NCBI RefSeq assembly: GCF_000002865.3
Contig: NW_001865041.1
Span: 1,564,611 to 1,628,610 of the forward strand
DNA from: Monosiga brevicollis MX1
Lineage: Eukaryota; Opisthokonta; Choanoflagellata; Craspedida; Salpingoecidae
Direction of reading: 5' to 3'
Length of the DNA stretch: 64,000 bases
Part shown: piece after piece, positions 10,525-22,200 of the stretch
Position numbering within the stretch: position 1 is the stretch's first letter
Layout: each line of letters starts with the position of its first letter
Position numbers and translations under genes: made by a program
Notes under the pieces: generated by a model
What the model was told of the DNA's origin: nothing
The model's input: the letters and a program-made list of their open reading frames with translations, nothing else
Databases searched by the model: none

Positions 10525-13500
10525 CTAGCCCTGTGACGGGCGAGCATACCACTCGACCACCTCAAAGTTCCCGCTATTCCTGTCTTCCCAACAACCCAAA
10601 GACTAGGTACGAACGCACATCCAAGCAGTTGTTAGAACAATTGTGAGATGTTAGCACGTCGACAGATTAGGCCAGAGGTAGAAGCAACACGGACAAGAGC
10701 CATTGGTCTCAAGAACTCACGCATCGGACAGAATCACGACCACTGGCGGCGTATTCGTAGGCAAAGAAGTGACGGAGCGAGTTTGTGGCATCTACGAGCA
10801 TGAAACGACAGGGCTTTCGTGAGCCCCGCTTCTTGTGCAACCCTTGATCGACGCTTGCATCTCATCAAACAGACCGGTTCCATCAAGTCGGGTGTAGGGA
10901 ATGGAAGACGCATGCTGCACGTAATCGTTGCACTGATCTATGGTAAGCTCATTGGCGAGGCCATAGGTGGAGGTACTGTAATGGTTGCCATACGTCGTTT
11001 CTCCCGCATACGTCCCCAGGATATACACCTTGACGGCGTTGGGCAACCTACGGCAAGCGCAGAGTCCAAGGGCATACACATGAGGAAAGAGACAGCGGCA
11101 CCTGGTCGCGGACAGCTGGGCTCCAACTTGGCAACACTGCCCCGTCTGGACTAATCAATAAGAATACGTACGCAGTGCAGGATGCCACCGGCAAATTGAA
11201 AAAGGTGGACATGGTGACTCCCGTGCCCATGTCCACTCGAATGTGCTGACGCCTCACCAAGGAAAAGGGGGTCGTCAAAAAGTGGTAGCTCACCTGTCGC
11301 CAACACACATGGCCCAAGCTCATTAGTATGAAGGCGTGCCTACTCTGCGCCTTCAAACTGAGCTCACCTTGATCCACTCCAGTCCGGTTTCTGAGAAGCG
11401 CTTCGAAGTGTACAAGGGAGATGCTCCAGGAGCCAAGGTCGTCACGTCATCGGGGTCCAACTGTACCAACGGGCTCTGTACGGAGCTCCCCGACTGCAAC
11501 AATGATTCTGACTTGGCCGAGAGTGAAGACGGGTAATAGCCGCCCACGAGGCGCTTGACGAGCTCCCAGCCTACATGCATTGAGCATCAGGGACCGGACA
11601 TACAAACGATAACGCTCAGAAAAAAAGGGCCAAAAGCTTCAAGACGACATGCAGGACGGAAGAACAGAGCAGAGCCTCCTTGACCTAGCCAATACGGGTC
11701 GACTCTGTAGCACAAGCATCCCACCTCCGTCATCCAACGCGACGTCGTTCTCGCACCAAACTTGCGTGGGGGACGCAGGCTGAATGTAGCGCAAACCAGA
11801 CGCAAGCCCAAGCTGCTTTGAGTGCCAACAAGAGTCCAAGGCCACCTCCGGAACGCTCCCATCCAAGTGGACACAGTAAGGTTCATTCGAAACAGCCCCC
11901 ACAATGTAGGGCGTCTCCGCCTGAAATCGTGCAGTTGACGGAACACACGCGTCCATGAGTCAATCCGACCGATTTCGACCCCGACCGAGAGGTAAAGGCC
12001 AACCAAGCGAGCCACCAGGGGCAACCAACAGCGCAAGTCATGCAGTGATTTGCGTATGAACACGTCGCGCAGCCTTGATTGCAAGCCACACACTGCGGCA
12101 GAGCCGACCACGCCCCGCTTGCACCACACGTGATGCTGGAAGATGCTGCTGTCAGTCGCTGGCCCACTGGACAAGAGAGAATCAACTACATGGCACACCC
12201 GTTGGGACGATGAGACCATGATGCATGCGCACGCCAAAAGCGCATCGCTTCTCCCTCACCGCCCTCAACCATCAGTCTGGCTCCCACGTAAACCGGGCCA
12301 TACGTGGTTGTGCAACCGACCTGCGTGCCAGCTGTAAAGTGGTAGGGATGCGAGTAGTTGGCATTTGTCATTGGGTCGGGGCACAACAGCGTCACGTTCA
12401 GATCGTCACAAATACCCGCTGCCGAATTTGCTCGAAACCCACACGCGACAACCTAGACGTCGTCACCATGCAGGCGCAAACGGGTTTAAACCATGAAAAG
12501 AGGCGTGCCAAGCCTCAAAAGGTGCGATGAAGCCTTGAAGTTCCCGCTGTTCTTGGCGCATAATGAGGCATGATCCACGCTGGGCACATCAAAAACATAC
12601 GTCTGCCACATTCATAGTCGTGCTTTCCAATGCACTTTCCTGCGCTCCAAGGCGAGTTTCTAACCCAGCCTACACCATATCAGCCGAATGAGGAGGCTCT
12701 CACTTCCTCTCTGCACTGGCTTTGCCTTTTTTTTTTTTTTTTCACGTGCGGAGCCCGCAGCGACGCATCTCCAACGCACCACCATAGTCTGCAATGCCAA
12801 AGAGTCTTCCTCAAGGTCTTGCACGGTACTTGAGCCCGGCAAGTTTGCAAACACAGCTTGATATGATGCTGCAATGTCGCTTGTGGATGCGAGCACCAAC
12901 GGAATCACCGTCTGCGCCCCATCCTCGTCCACAATTGCACCACCCGTCCGGTGCTCGAACGTATGTAGCGAAGCATACACTGTCGCATTGACCATCAACC
13001 ACGCCTCCGATGGGCTGCAAATGGTTGTTCCCAAGCTGGGGTCCAGCGCCAAGAAGTACTCGACCTCGTTGCTCCCTGCTTCGACCTTCTATCAGAAAGA
13101 GGAAAGATTAAATTCGACGCAAAACGTGACGCTGAGACCACAGCCCAACGACCACTATATTTTGCCCTGGATGCTCGCACTCATTGTGACGGAAGCATAC
13201 TAGACCTTACCTGGTGGATGATAGACATGTACTCGGACAAATGGAAATCGCCGTCCACGTCGTGCGACAATAGGGTCGTCACGACAGAGGCTGCCAAGAT
13301 TTCGCCCGTTCGTGCCAAATGCAGCATAAAGCCCCCAGATGTCGCGTCACAGATTTGAACGCGGCCCAGCATGATCAGCTGGTCCTCCACCTATGTGCAT
13401 GCACCCGCCATTGCCAGTAGCCCACTGAGCGTACCTTTCGGAGAATTTTTACTTTCTCCCGCGCCTTGGCGCACACATACTCTTGCTCACTTTTCACGTG

Positions 13501-14918
13501 CCAACCAACCCCTCACTCTTTCTCACTTGCTCATGCTCTCTGTCAATCCCAATCTGTGACTTGTAGACAAACCAGGCAGGTCACTTACTCGAGCTGTGCC
13601 AAGATACACCACCAAACCTGCACTGGTCGCTGTGCCAATCGACACCTATAAGCACCCACGTTGAGTCAATCATGGCTAAAAAGAAAACATGTGCACACGC
13701 ACGCACACATGTGCACACATCCCCCCCAAGCGTATTGCCGTAAAACGTACCGGTAACCTGGCTTCGACTTCGGACAAACTCCCTAAGATTGCCGTGGCCT
13801 GTGTTCGATCCACTCGTTGGGGATGAGCGCAGAAAAGTCACAACTTGCATGTCCAGTTGTTGGGCCAAGTTGGCTCCAAGAATCTTTCACGGCCATCAGT
13901 CTCACCTGTCCTTGCAGGGTTGATACGTTGGCAGTAAGTTTGTCATTCAAATCATCAATCAGCACCTGGTGATCAGCCTCCTGTGCACCACCACGCCATG
14001 AGACGGTTGTGCGAGTTGGTTGATGGAAGCATGATCAGCAATACACCCGAAACAAAACATAGCAGAGAGGGCTAGTCCACCAGCACAGCTCAAGCCCACA
14101 CGTGACTACCCCCTAATGGCCAAGCAGAACAAGCTGCAGGGCTCAGGGAATAGTGCATGTGAGATGCTCGTGAGCAAACATACCGCGGCTCGGAGCGCAG
14201 ATACGTTGCCGGCCAGCTGTGTCTGAAGGGTGGCAATGGTTGCATCGCTGATGGCTTGCTATATAGTAGGCGACGCCCCAAAATTGACTCGCCATGAGTC
14301 TTTAGCGCATTGCACACGCATGCACACACACACAGAGGCAAGCATCGAGACGACAGCATGAGTTCGAGCCTGCTGCATACCTGCTCTGCCAACGCCGAAG
14401 TATTACCGGCCAGCCATGCCTCCAGGCGAGCCACCCGTTCTTGCAGACGAGTGTTATTCAATGCCAACTCTTCCACATTAATAGGACTTGCCATACTGCC
14501 TGCGATGGCCTCGATGTAGGCTGCCAGCGAAATCTGCTCGCCATTGCCCTAAAATTGAGCAGCAAATGCACCTCCTTGAGAAATCCATGGAGGCACCACC
14601 TGCTGACATAGCGAACAACAATCAAGCCCATCTACAATTTCTTCTGACTCGAGCTACCCAACACCAATGCCATTACCATCCTCGGGCTTTGTGCAGTACC
14701 TGGTCCAGCATAATGTGTGAGTTGCTCACGAGCACCAGCTGCCCTTCATGCACTTCGATGGAGGGCGTCGTTTCGCTCCGAACAGAGGGTTGCATGAAGC
14801 CAAGTATCGCCAACGTCAGCAACAAGACCGCCCCTCGCCCCAAGGGTCGAGGTGGCAGCCCACCCGCGCTCATGGCCCCTCGTGCCATTATCGTGGCTTC
14901 AACCACGACCTCACGCAC
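10525..14918 (-). CDS. secreted coiled-coil stalk protein with sushi/Cys-rich and fibrinogen-like segments
   Basis: The start at 14918 gives an N-terminal region whose hydrophobic core GAVLLLTLAILGFMQP is a signal sequence, though it is preceded by about 30 residues. Short exons follow that encode heptad-like repeats with N-glycosylation sequons: ARLEAWLAGNTSALAEQ, ATLQTQLAGNVSALRAA and DDLNDKLTANVSTLQGQ. Next is an unassigned extracellular region (13400-12700), then sushi-like and furin-like Cys-rich exons (SCPVGQRLTAA...CGASGAWSALPQC, then CVACNQGCATCSYANHC). An exon at about 11930-11690 has a fibrinogen/intelectin-like start: SCWHSKQLGLASG, then QVWCEND and DDGGGMLVLQ, with M where W is usual. 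The last exon ends GCWEDRNSGNF...WYARPSQ with TAG at 10525-10527. It is a tandem paralogue of the next gene upstream. Function is unknown; cell-surface or matrix adhesion is an inference. Confidence 0.65.
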
Positions 14919-15385
14919 GGCTCACGGGATGAAGAATCTATATCACTCGGTTTTGCTTTTCGGAGCAAAAAAGAGAGAAACCGAGCGAGCGCGGAAAATG
15001 AAGCAATACGTCATCCTTTTGCGTATCTTTGCAACAAATGAGTGTAGTTTTGCTCACACTTTCGATTCGTCAACTAGGAAAACAAGAGCTAACTTAGGGT
15101 TCGGGAAGTCGCGGAGCTATGCGGCCACATAGCCCACCACGGCCATGGTGATGTAGTGAGGAGAACCGGGCGTCGACTCGCTATCGCAGAACACGGCATC
15201 AAAACTGCCATCTGGCTTCAAGGGTATGATTTGGGTACCATGCCAGTGGCCATAAAACCACCTGGATCCGGCGCTACCGCCCTACACAACGTCACGAAGA
15301 GCGAAATGAATGGCAATAACATAAAGATAGTCCCCATATCCCTTACTATCACCAAGACCATGTTGCTAGCCGCAGCCTTCATGTC
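14919..15385. other. spacer between the two tandem secreted-protein genes
   Basis: About 470 bp separate the start of the downstream paralogue from the stop of the upstream one, both on the minus strand. The stretch should hold a 3' UTR and a promoter. I see no additional coding exon or repeat of note. Confidence 0.5.
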
Positions 15386-18300
15386 TCAAGCTGGCGCAGT
15401 GTAAGAAAGCCCTGAACGACGGACATCATGGGAGATTTGCACGTCGTTGAAATACACGTTCGTATCGCGAATGCCGTTCTTGGTGATTGCGGCAGTGTGA
15501 GTTGCCTACACACGCATTGCAGTGAGGCGACACCCGCAACGTGAGCAACGTTGCTTGGCCCCATTAGCCCTAAACAACTGGATGACAGTCAACAGCTGAC
15601 GGCCCTTCGCCTGGCACACGCTCAGATCCGGACGTACGTCACGGCCAAATGTGTGCACCACGTGATCCGAGGAGGATGTAGGCTCATACGTATAAATAGT
15701 TGTGATGAGGGCCTTGGCGCCAGCTGGCACACCTGGATCAAGGTTCAAACGAAAACATTGAGTAGATGTTAGATGGCTAGCTCTACACTGCTCAAGCCTG
15801 ACCCCGAATTGAGCATCTCGTGAGCTCCAACAGCATCTCTCCAACAGCCAAGCAGCACACCTGTAGCGGGAGGCGGAATGATGCCTGTTTGCACGGTCCG
15901 GGCGGTGGCGGAAAACTTCATGGTACGTGTTGCTGACAGGTCCAGATACACAATGTTAGTGAAGGGGGCTGAAGGGATATACCCAAACACCTGAAGCACC
16001 AGGTACACCGTTGGGTTGTCACTGTTGGCTCCCATCCCGGCTTCCACTTTGATGGTGCCATCTGCCAGCGAACCCGTCATCTGTCGACACACAGGAGGGA
16101 CATGACCATGGCGTACCAAGCCCACGTCACATCTACCAGAGAGGGCGGCTGCAGCAAATCGGACGCACCATGAATGAGCTCCAGCCGTAAAAGGCTTCAC
16201 CAGCCGAGTCGTCGCCCTCATTCGTAGTGACTGCGTCGCCCCAGTACTGAGTCCCCGAATTGTAGGGGCCATTGTCCCAGTTGAGTTCAGTATTGCCATT
16301 GGCGCGACCAAAGGCCATGTTGAAGTGATCGTTGCGATTTGACACAAAGGTAGTCCACGTCGTTAAGACACCGGCTACACCCGCTGCCGGCAAATACGAG
16401 GGCTTCAGATCGTAGGCCGTGAAACCACGATTCGATGTGGCTCGCAGATTATGCACTTGGTTGACAGTTAAAAGGGTGGATTCCCCAGCCCCCGTCAAGT
16501 AACCATAGATGTAGACTGTGAGATAATTGACGCCTTGGGTCATGCCACCAATAATGCCTTTGATGGTTCGATCAGAGAGTGGGATGACGGTGGTGCCCAC
16601 CGACATTCCATCACCCTGTGGTCCTATCGGGAAGGAATATCAAGCACACAGGCAAAGATGAATCAACAAGTACAACAGGAGGCATTGATATTCCATGTCA
16701 GGCATGAATTGGACGCACCTCCGTCGTCGCCGTTTTGAGTTTGAAGAATATCATTGAGATAGGTGTTGGAAGTGTAGACGGCGTTGTCGTAGTTACTGCA
16801 AGACACATCATTGTCACGACCGATGGCATAGACGCAATGATCATTGCCCACTGAGTTGTACATTGAAAGCGAGGCAAGGACTGCCACGGCATCTGCCGGA
16901 ATGCTCTCAGGCACGTCCTGCTCCAACTTCTGACAGTTGGAGGTAAAGTCGAACAACATCTTTTCCGGTTGATCCAAGAAGCGCATGAAGAGGCCATAGC
17001 AGGCTTCGGCGCTGGGATCGATGGAGAAATTCCCTGAAGGACAGCGGCATTCATACGAGCCTTCCAGGTTGACACAGGTGGCCAGATGCGGGCAGGTGGC
17101 GCCTGCCGCGCACTCATCTGAATCGGCGCACACTAGGGGCTGGCCCTCAACGGGCACCCATTCTGCAAATTCATTGCACACATACGTGGCTGAAAGCTCT
17201 GGCGAGTAGTTGTCTGCGCACGCCAGCTGCATCAGGGAGCACAAGACGCTTGATGAGAGCAGACACAGCTGCCAGCGTCCTCAGCGATACGTCCAGAGAT
17301 CATACCGTGCACGTGTCGTTGAAGTTGGTGTCGGCACAGCCGCCTGGCATCAGATGAGGAATAGAAGGCCCGCTGGTAGCGCAGCCATTATGCACGTACG
17401 TGGGCACGCAACGCTTCGTGTCAGCATCGTAGACAAGTCCCGATGAAAAGCAGCTAGTTCACCATTGGGCAGCGTGGACAAGGAGAGCCGCAATGGCATC
17501 AGATCAACATGGTTTGATGTGCATTACCGAGACGATGGCAAGAGTCAGCCATCTCTGGTCCCAATTGAGCGCAACACGTAGGACTTCTCACCTGAGGATC
17601 TCATCTGCATGGGTGTTAAAGGTGAATCCGGTCAGCGAACCGTTGATCAACGACATGTTGCCGTACACGTAGGTAAGCTCGCGATCAAGAAGGCTGGAAG
17701 TCTCTTCCAGCACAGCATCCACGGTAGATGCTAGAGAAGTTTTAGTTACGAGGGTGGTCACCAACTCGGCCACTTCATGTTGGTACGAAGCAAAGGCAGA
17801 GGCATTAACCAACGCCAGACGGGCTGCTGCCGCCTCTGCGCCCGTCGCTGCACCGATATCAACAAATGAGTAACATGCACAAGTCGAAAGTAATGTGAAG
17901 GCATTACACGCCTAGTTGGCAGACCATTGGATAATCGATGTACCAAAGAAAATCTACAAGCCCTGGCAGCAACCCATTTCTTACCCGTGCCCACTTCATT
18001 GGCATAGTCACGCATTGAATCAACAGCACTTGCTAGCGCCACGCCAACGTCAGTAACACTCGCCTGTGCTTGTGCGTACAGGGGGAATTTGCCCGATCGA
18101 TTGAGCCGAGAGCAAGTTTAGGAACCGCGAGGCTGCGCGTGGAAGTCACAGTCACAAGAGCCAAAATGAACACGGTGCACGGACCTTTTGAGCCAGCTCA
18201 AGGCTGGAGTTTTGTGCAAGTTGGGCCACGTCCAGCGCGACGGCTGAGATGTTTGCATCTAGAGCAGTGCGAGTGGCCTCAAGTTCCTATTTCCAAATGC

Positions 18301-18785
18301 AAAGTAAATTCAAACCAACAAGAATCAATGAGGAGCGCCTGAAGACGCAAATACATTGGCCAAACTAGGCCGGGCTACAAGGTCGCACAGGAAAGACCCA
18401 CCATTTGCAGATCCATGCAGGTTTGATTGAGAGTTGCAATGGTGGCATGTGCATCCGCGAGCGAGGTTTGCAAAGCCGACAAAGCGGCCAGGATATCCAC
18501 TGTAGCTTGTCCTTGCTCAACCAGGAGACCCTGCCATTCCCCGGCAAAGCATGAGGAAGTTTGGCACCTGCGCACCCATTGCCGTAAGCGTGAGCTGCGC
18601 ACTCCTACCTTGGTCGCATCGAGCGTGAAGAGCAAGTTGCCATCATCAACGGTCATGGAGGGAGTCTCTGCTACATCAGCGCCCGCACAGGCTGGCAGGA
18701 GAGGAGTGGGCAACAGCACCACGAACAGGACGGTGCACCACCCCGTCAGGGCCGTCGAGGGCAAGCAGGCTCTCATGGCCATCAT
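15386..18785 (-). CDS. secreted coiled-coil/EGF/sushi protein with a repeated unrecognised DH...FGR module
   Basis: The start at 18785 gives a clear signal peptide (LFVVLLPTPLLPACAGA) followed by TPSMTVDDGNLLFTLDATK, which parallels TPSIEVHEGQLVLV in the tandem paralogue. Phase-0 exons then encode a coiled-coil stalk with sequons (ATRTALDANISAVALDVAQ, LAQNSSLELAQK, LALVNASAFASY, YVYGNMSLINGSLTG). Cys-rich sushi-like exons (CADTNFNDTC; CNEFAEWVPVEG) and a calcium-binding EGF (DSDECAAG...CVNLEGSYECRC) follow. The C-terminal half has three copies of a beta-rich module with the signature VLxxxxxY...DHxxxxFGR: DHCVYAIGRD (about 16810-16842), DHFNMAFGRA (about 16300-16330) and DHVVHTFGRD (about 15638-15668). 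It ends VYFNDVQISHDVRRSG...TAPA with TGA at 15386-15388. No membrane anchor is seen. Function is unknown. Confidence 0.68.
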
Positions 18786-19232
18786 CCTAAAAGATGGTCA
18801 ACCAACCCCTATGAATATCGTGCACACAGAGAGACACGCACAAGCCACTGATTCACGCGGCTTTTGCCGCACCTTTCTCCCGCCCTGACACTCGCCTTCG
18901 GCTCGCCGCTTCTTCACCGACCTGACTCAACAGAACAATGGAACGAGGGTGGGAGACATCACGGATTTGCAAGGCTCCGAAGTACACACACAAACACTCA
19001 CTCACCAAAATCTCACACGAATTTTTGGATTTGTGACAAAACATGTTGTGAAAAGCAAAATCAACATCAGATCAAAATTGCTTTTTGAGGCATAGATTGC
19101 TTTGAAGAAAGGCGGCAGACGTGGAAAGCACCCAATGAGCTTGCGCCCAATTGGCTCAATTAGACCAATAAACCTGGACACAGACTCAAACATTCTGACG
19201 CCATAAACAACGTCGACGAGTCGAGTACACGA
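18786..19232. other. spacer between Hrs stop and the secreted-protein promoter
   Basis: This 447-bp AT-richer spacer lies between two minus-strand genes. It should contain the Hrs 3' UTR end and the promoter of the gene at 15386-18785. Several CAAAATC-type A-rich segments (19000-19090) are present. No gene is seen. Confidence 0.45.
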
Positions 19233-22200
19233 CTACAGCTCAATGAGCGGCGCCTCCTCAGTCTGACCCGGCGGTCCGCCGGGCGTTCCAGCACCATGAC
19301 CAGGTTGAGGCGGGTAACCTTGGTGAGGCTGAGGCGGCTGCTGGACAGGCTGTTGCTGCTGATGATGATGATGATGTGGGTGCTGGGGCTGCCCATAGCC
19401 TTGATAGTGTGGCTGGCCAGCAGGTGCGCCATATCCTTGCGGTGGCATTGGTCCCGGGGCAGCGTACTGCATGCCACCCATGCTTGATGGCTGTTGCTGA
19501 TGATGTTGATGATGCTGGTGCTGAGGCTGCTGAGGCTGCTGAGGCTGCTGAGGCTGCTGAGGCTGTTGTGGCTGCTGAGGTTGCTGATGCGGATGTTGTT
19601 GCTGATGCTGCTGCGGAGGCAGCTGCTGAGGCTGAGGCTGGTACTGCTGGTAATGACCATGTTGCGGCGGCTGGCTTGTGTGTGGTTGCGGTGGCACTGA
19701 CTGTGGGCCACCATAACCCCCAATTGAACCGTGGGGAGGCATAAGTGCACCGCCCTGCTGTGCCGCTGCAGAAACTGACGGGTAGGCACCCGCGGACTGC
19801 TGAGATGGAGGCATGCCTTGTGGGTGCCCTGCAAAGCCAGACCCATACTGATTGGGACTTGAACCCGGTAGTACACCGCCCCCCTGAAAATAAAAATCAA
19901 AACAAAATCAAGGGAAGATGAGAAAGCATGGATATGGTTTGAAAAAGAAAAGAAAAAAAAATGATGGCGTCAGCGATACAGCTGAGAAAGCTCAACCCAC
20001 CTCTGCGCCCAGCATCATTTGAAAGTGCTGCTGTTTGGCTGCCAAAGCCTTTTCTTGCTCCACCCGCTACATGACATGCCAAGTCGAATGAGCTGTCGAG
20101 CTTCCACGCATCCAAGCTTCCAACATAGAGCATGCACGCGCTCCAATACCTGGCGTTCATATTCTTGTACGCGTTGCTGATGCAGATGCATCTTTTGCAT
20201 CTCTTGATCCCGCTTCTGTGCCTCAAGCAGCTACAAGAATACAACACCCGTGAATGAACAAACAGCCGGAAGCCCTTGTTCGAGCATGCCCCACCACCCG
20301 AGCCAAGGAAAGAAGAAGACGGCGAGCAATGATAATTGGCCACATGTAACAAGCTCAGCAAGGTCGCGGTGGACATACCTGCATCTTTTGCTCCATCATC
20401 ATGCGGTCATAAGCTTCCTGCTCGCGTAGCTGCCGCTGCACACGCTCGTGCAGGAGACGGTTTTGCTCGTTCAGCTGGCGCCGTGAGTCGCCGTTGCGCT
20501 CATGCAGCTCCTGGACCCAGCCGACCCATAAGAACAGGTGAGATGCCAACACAGAAAAGCCATGCAATCGTCAGCAGAAGTTGCGATGACAATCAACATG
20601 ATTCGAGAAAGAGCTGGGCCAGACATGCTTCCAACACGACGCACATAAAGACTTAAGAAGCCATCACGTTCATCCTCAAGCGTGTCCATGCGCGAGAGCA
20701 ACTCGGCATGCGCCTCCCCTAGCTGCCGGTGCAGATTCTGTGCCAGGGAGTCGCCGGCCACACCGCCACCTTTGGACATGGCACGGCGTAGCTTATCTTC
20801 GAGCTTTTGCATCAACTGACCAAAGCCATCCATGAAAGCATCATCTAAGGCATGCCAGCAGACCAAGGATCAGTACCCAGAAACCAAGCAGAGCTATGCA
20901 AAAGAGCAAGGTGTGAGCAAGGCCAGCCATCTTACGCTCAACAAAGAGTGCTGCATCATTTGCCTCTGAGACGCTTTGGCGAGCTCGCGCCATCTTGTCT
21001 GACGCCGTTCCTGCACCCATTAACCACGGAAGAGAGTTTGAGGCGCCGGCTGCGGAGCGTGTTCACCACAACAAGCTCGCCAACATCTCGCTCGGTGACT
21101 GAAAAGAATCAAAAGCACAATGCAACGATCCTCCAGCATCAACACACCAGCTGGTTGCTCACGGGCGAGCTCCTGGGCCGATTGCACCTGGTGCATGGCA
21201 TCATTTTTCTTGGTAGTGTTGATTTCAGTACGCTTAGCTTTGGCCCGAGCCACGTACATGGCCATTGGATCAGAGTCCACCGAGTCAGCCACGCTGACGT
21301 GATCATACACCGGCGCTGATGGCTCAGCCTGTGGAGCTCGGCTGGTCTGGGGACGGCTTGAAGAGCCTTGAGAGCGCACTTGTGGTCGTTGCTGCGAGCG
21401 GCAAACAACACAATGGCCTGATGAGCAATGACATTTCAAGCATGTGCGGGGTGCTGATGCCACTGAATAGGGCATCAAGGGGGGCTTGGCATGGTGTGGT
21501 GTGCACGCACCGATTCAGCTTCACTCAGGGACAAAGCCAGGGCCAGTTGTAGCTCCTCATCCTCCTATCCCGAAAGCAACAAATACATTCAGAGCCTGGT
21601 GTAAGATTCGAAAACACAGCAGCTTGTAAGAGCGTGTGATTACGCACACGACGCTTGGTCTCTTCTGCAGCTGATCTGTTGCGCATGGCGTCTGCAGGAG
21701 GCTTGTCGTCAATGGTCCCGGCAGCTAGGGCCAGGCGCACCTCCTCTTCGGGGCTCAAATTCTAATGCGCCAAGCACGTACAATGAGCTTACTCGCGCAG
21801 TTGAACATCAATCAAAGGTAGGTGAGGATCAGCTCACTTGATTCTGAGCAGCAAGCCGCTGCATGAGCTCAAGGTCCGAGAGGTTGGCTGTGTCCGCACT
21901 GCTGCCATAGGCTGATGCACCGTTGCCTTGCTTGGCATGTGCCGGAGGACCGGTGATGCCCTTGGCAATGTTGTCAAAGCAAATGTCGCAGACGCGAACT
22001 TTTTTCTCAATGCCAAAAGCAGGTAAGGTGGCCTCCTGCCGTAGACCAGCACAAAAAAAAAACATGACAAGGGCGTGGCACATTGGGTATCAGCGTGCCA
22101 GAGAAGCACAAGTGGCATAGGTCAAGGCAAATAAGAAAGGAGCACAATGTAGACAAAAACACCAGGCCCGAAATTCAACTCACCTTGGACGAGCACTTGT

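Noticed and set aside
10525-10605. tRNA-like stretch on the minus strand (GTGGTCGAGTGGT with a GCCC...GGGC hairpin)
   Set aside because: No T-arm or acceptor stem can be drawn, and the stretch reads as the in-frame last exon GCWEDRNSGNF...ARPSQ of the secreted protein.
15769-15880. GCW motif (LLGCWRDAVG) as a match to the GCWEDR end of the tandem paralogue
   Set aside because: It falls after a gtgtgctg donor and is intronic in the favoured gene model, so the resemblance looks accidental.
19160-19900. Other-frame reading frames over the Gln/Pro repeat (Ser/His/Leu- or Ala/Glu-rich)
   Set aside because: They are shadows of the HGS last exon, whose frame gives the expected Q/P-rich tail and clathrin-box end.
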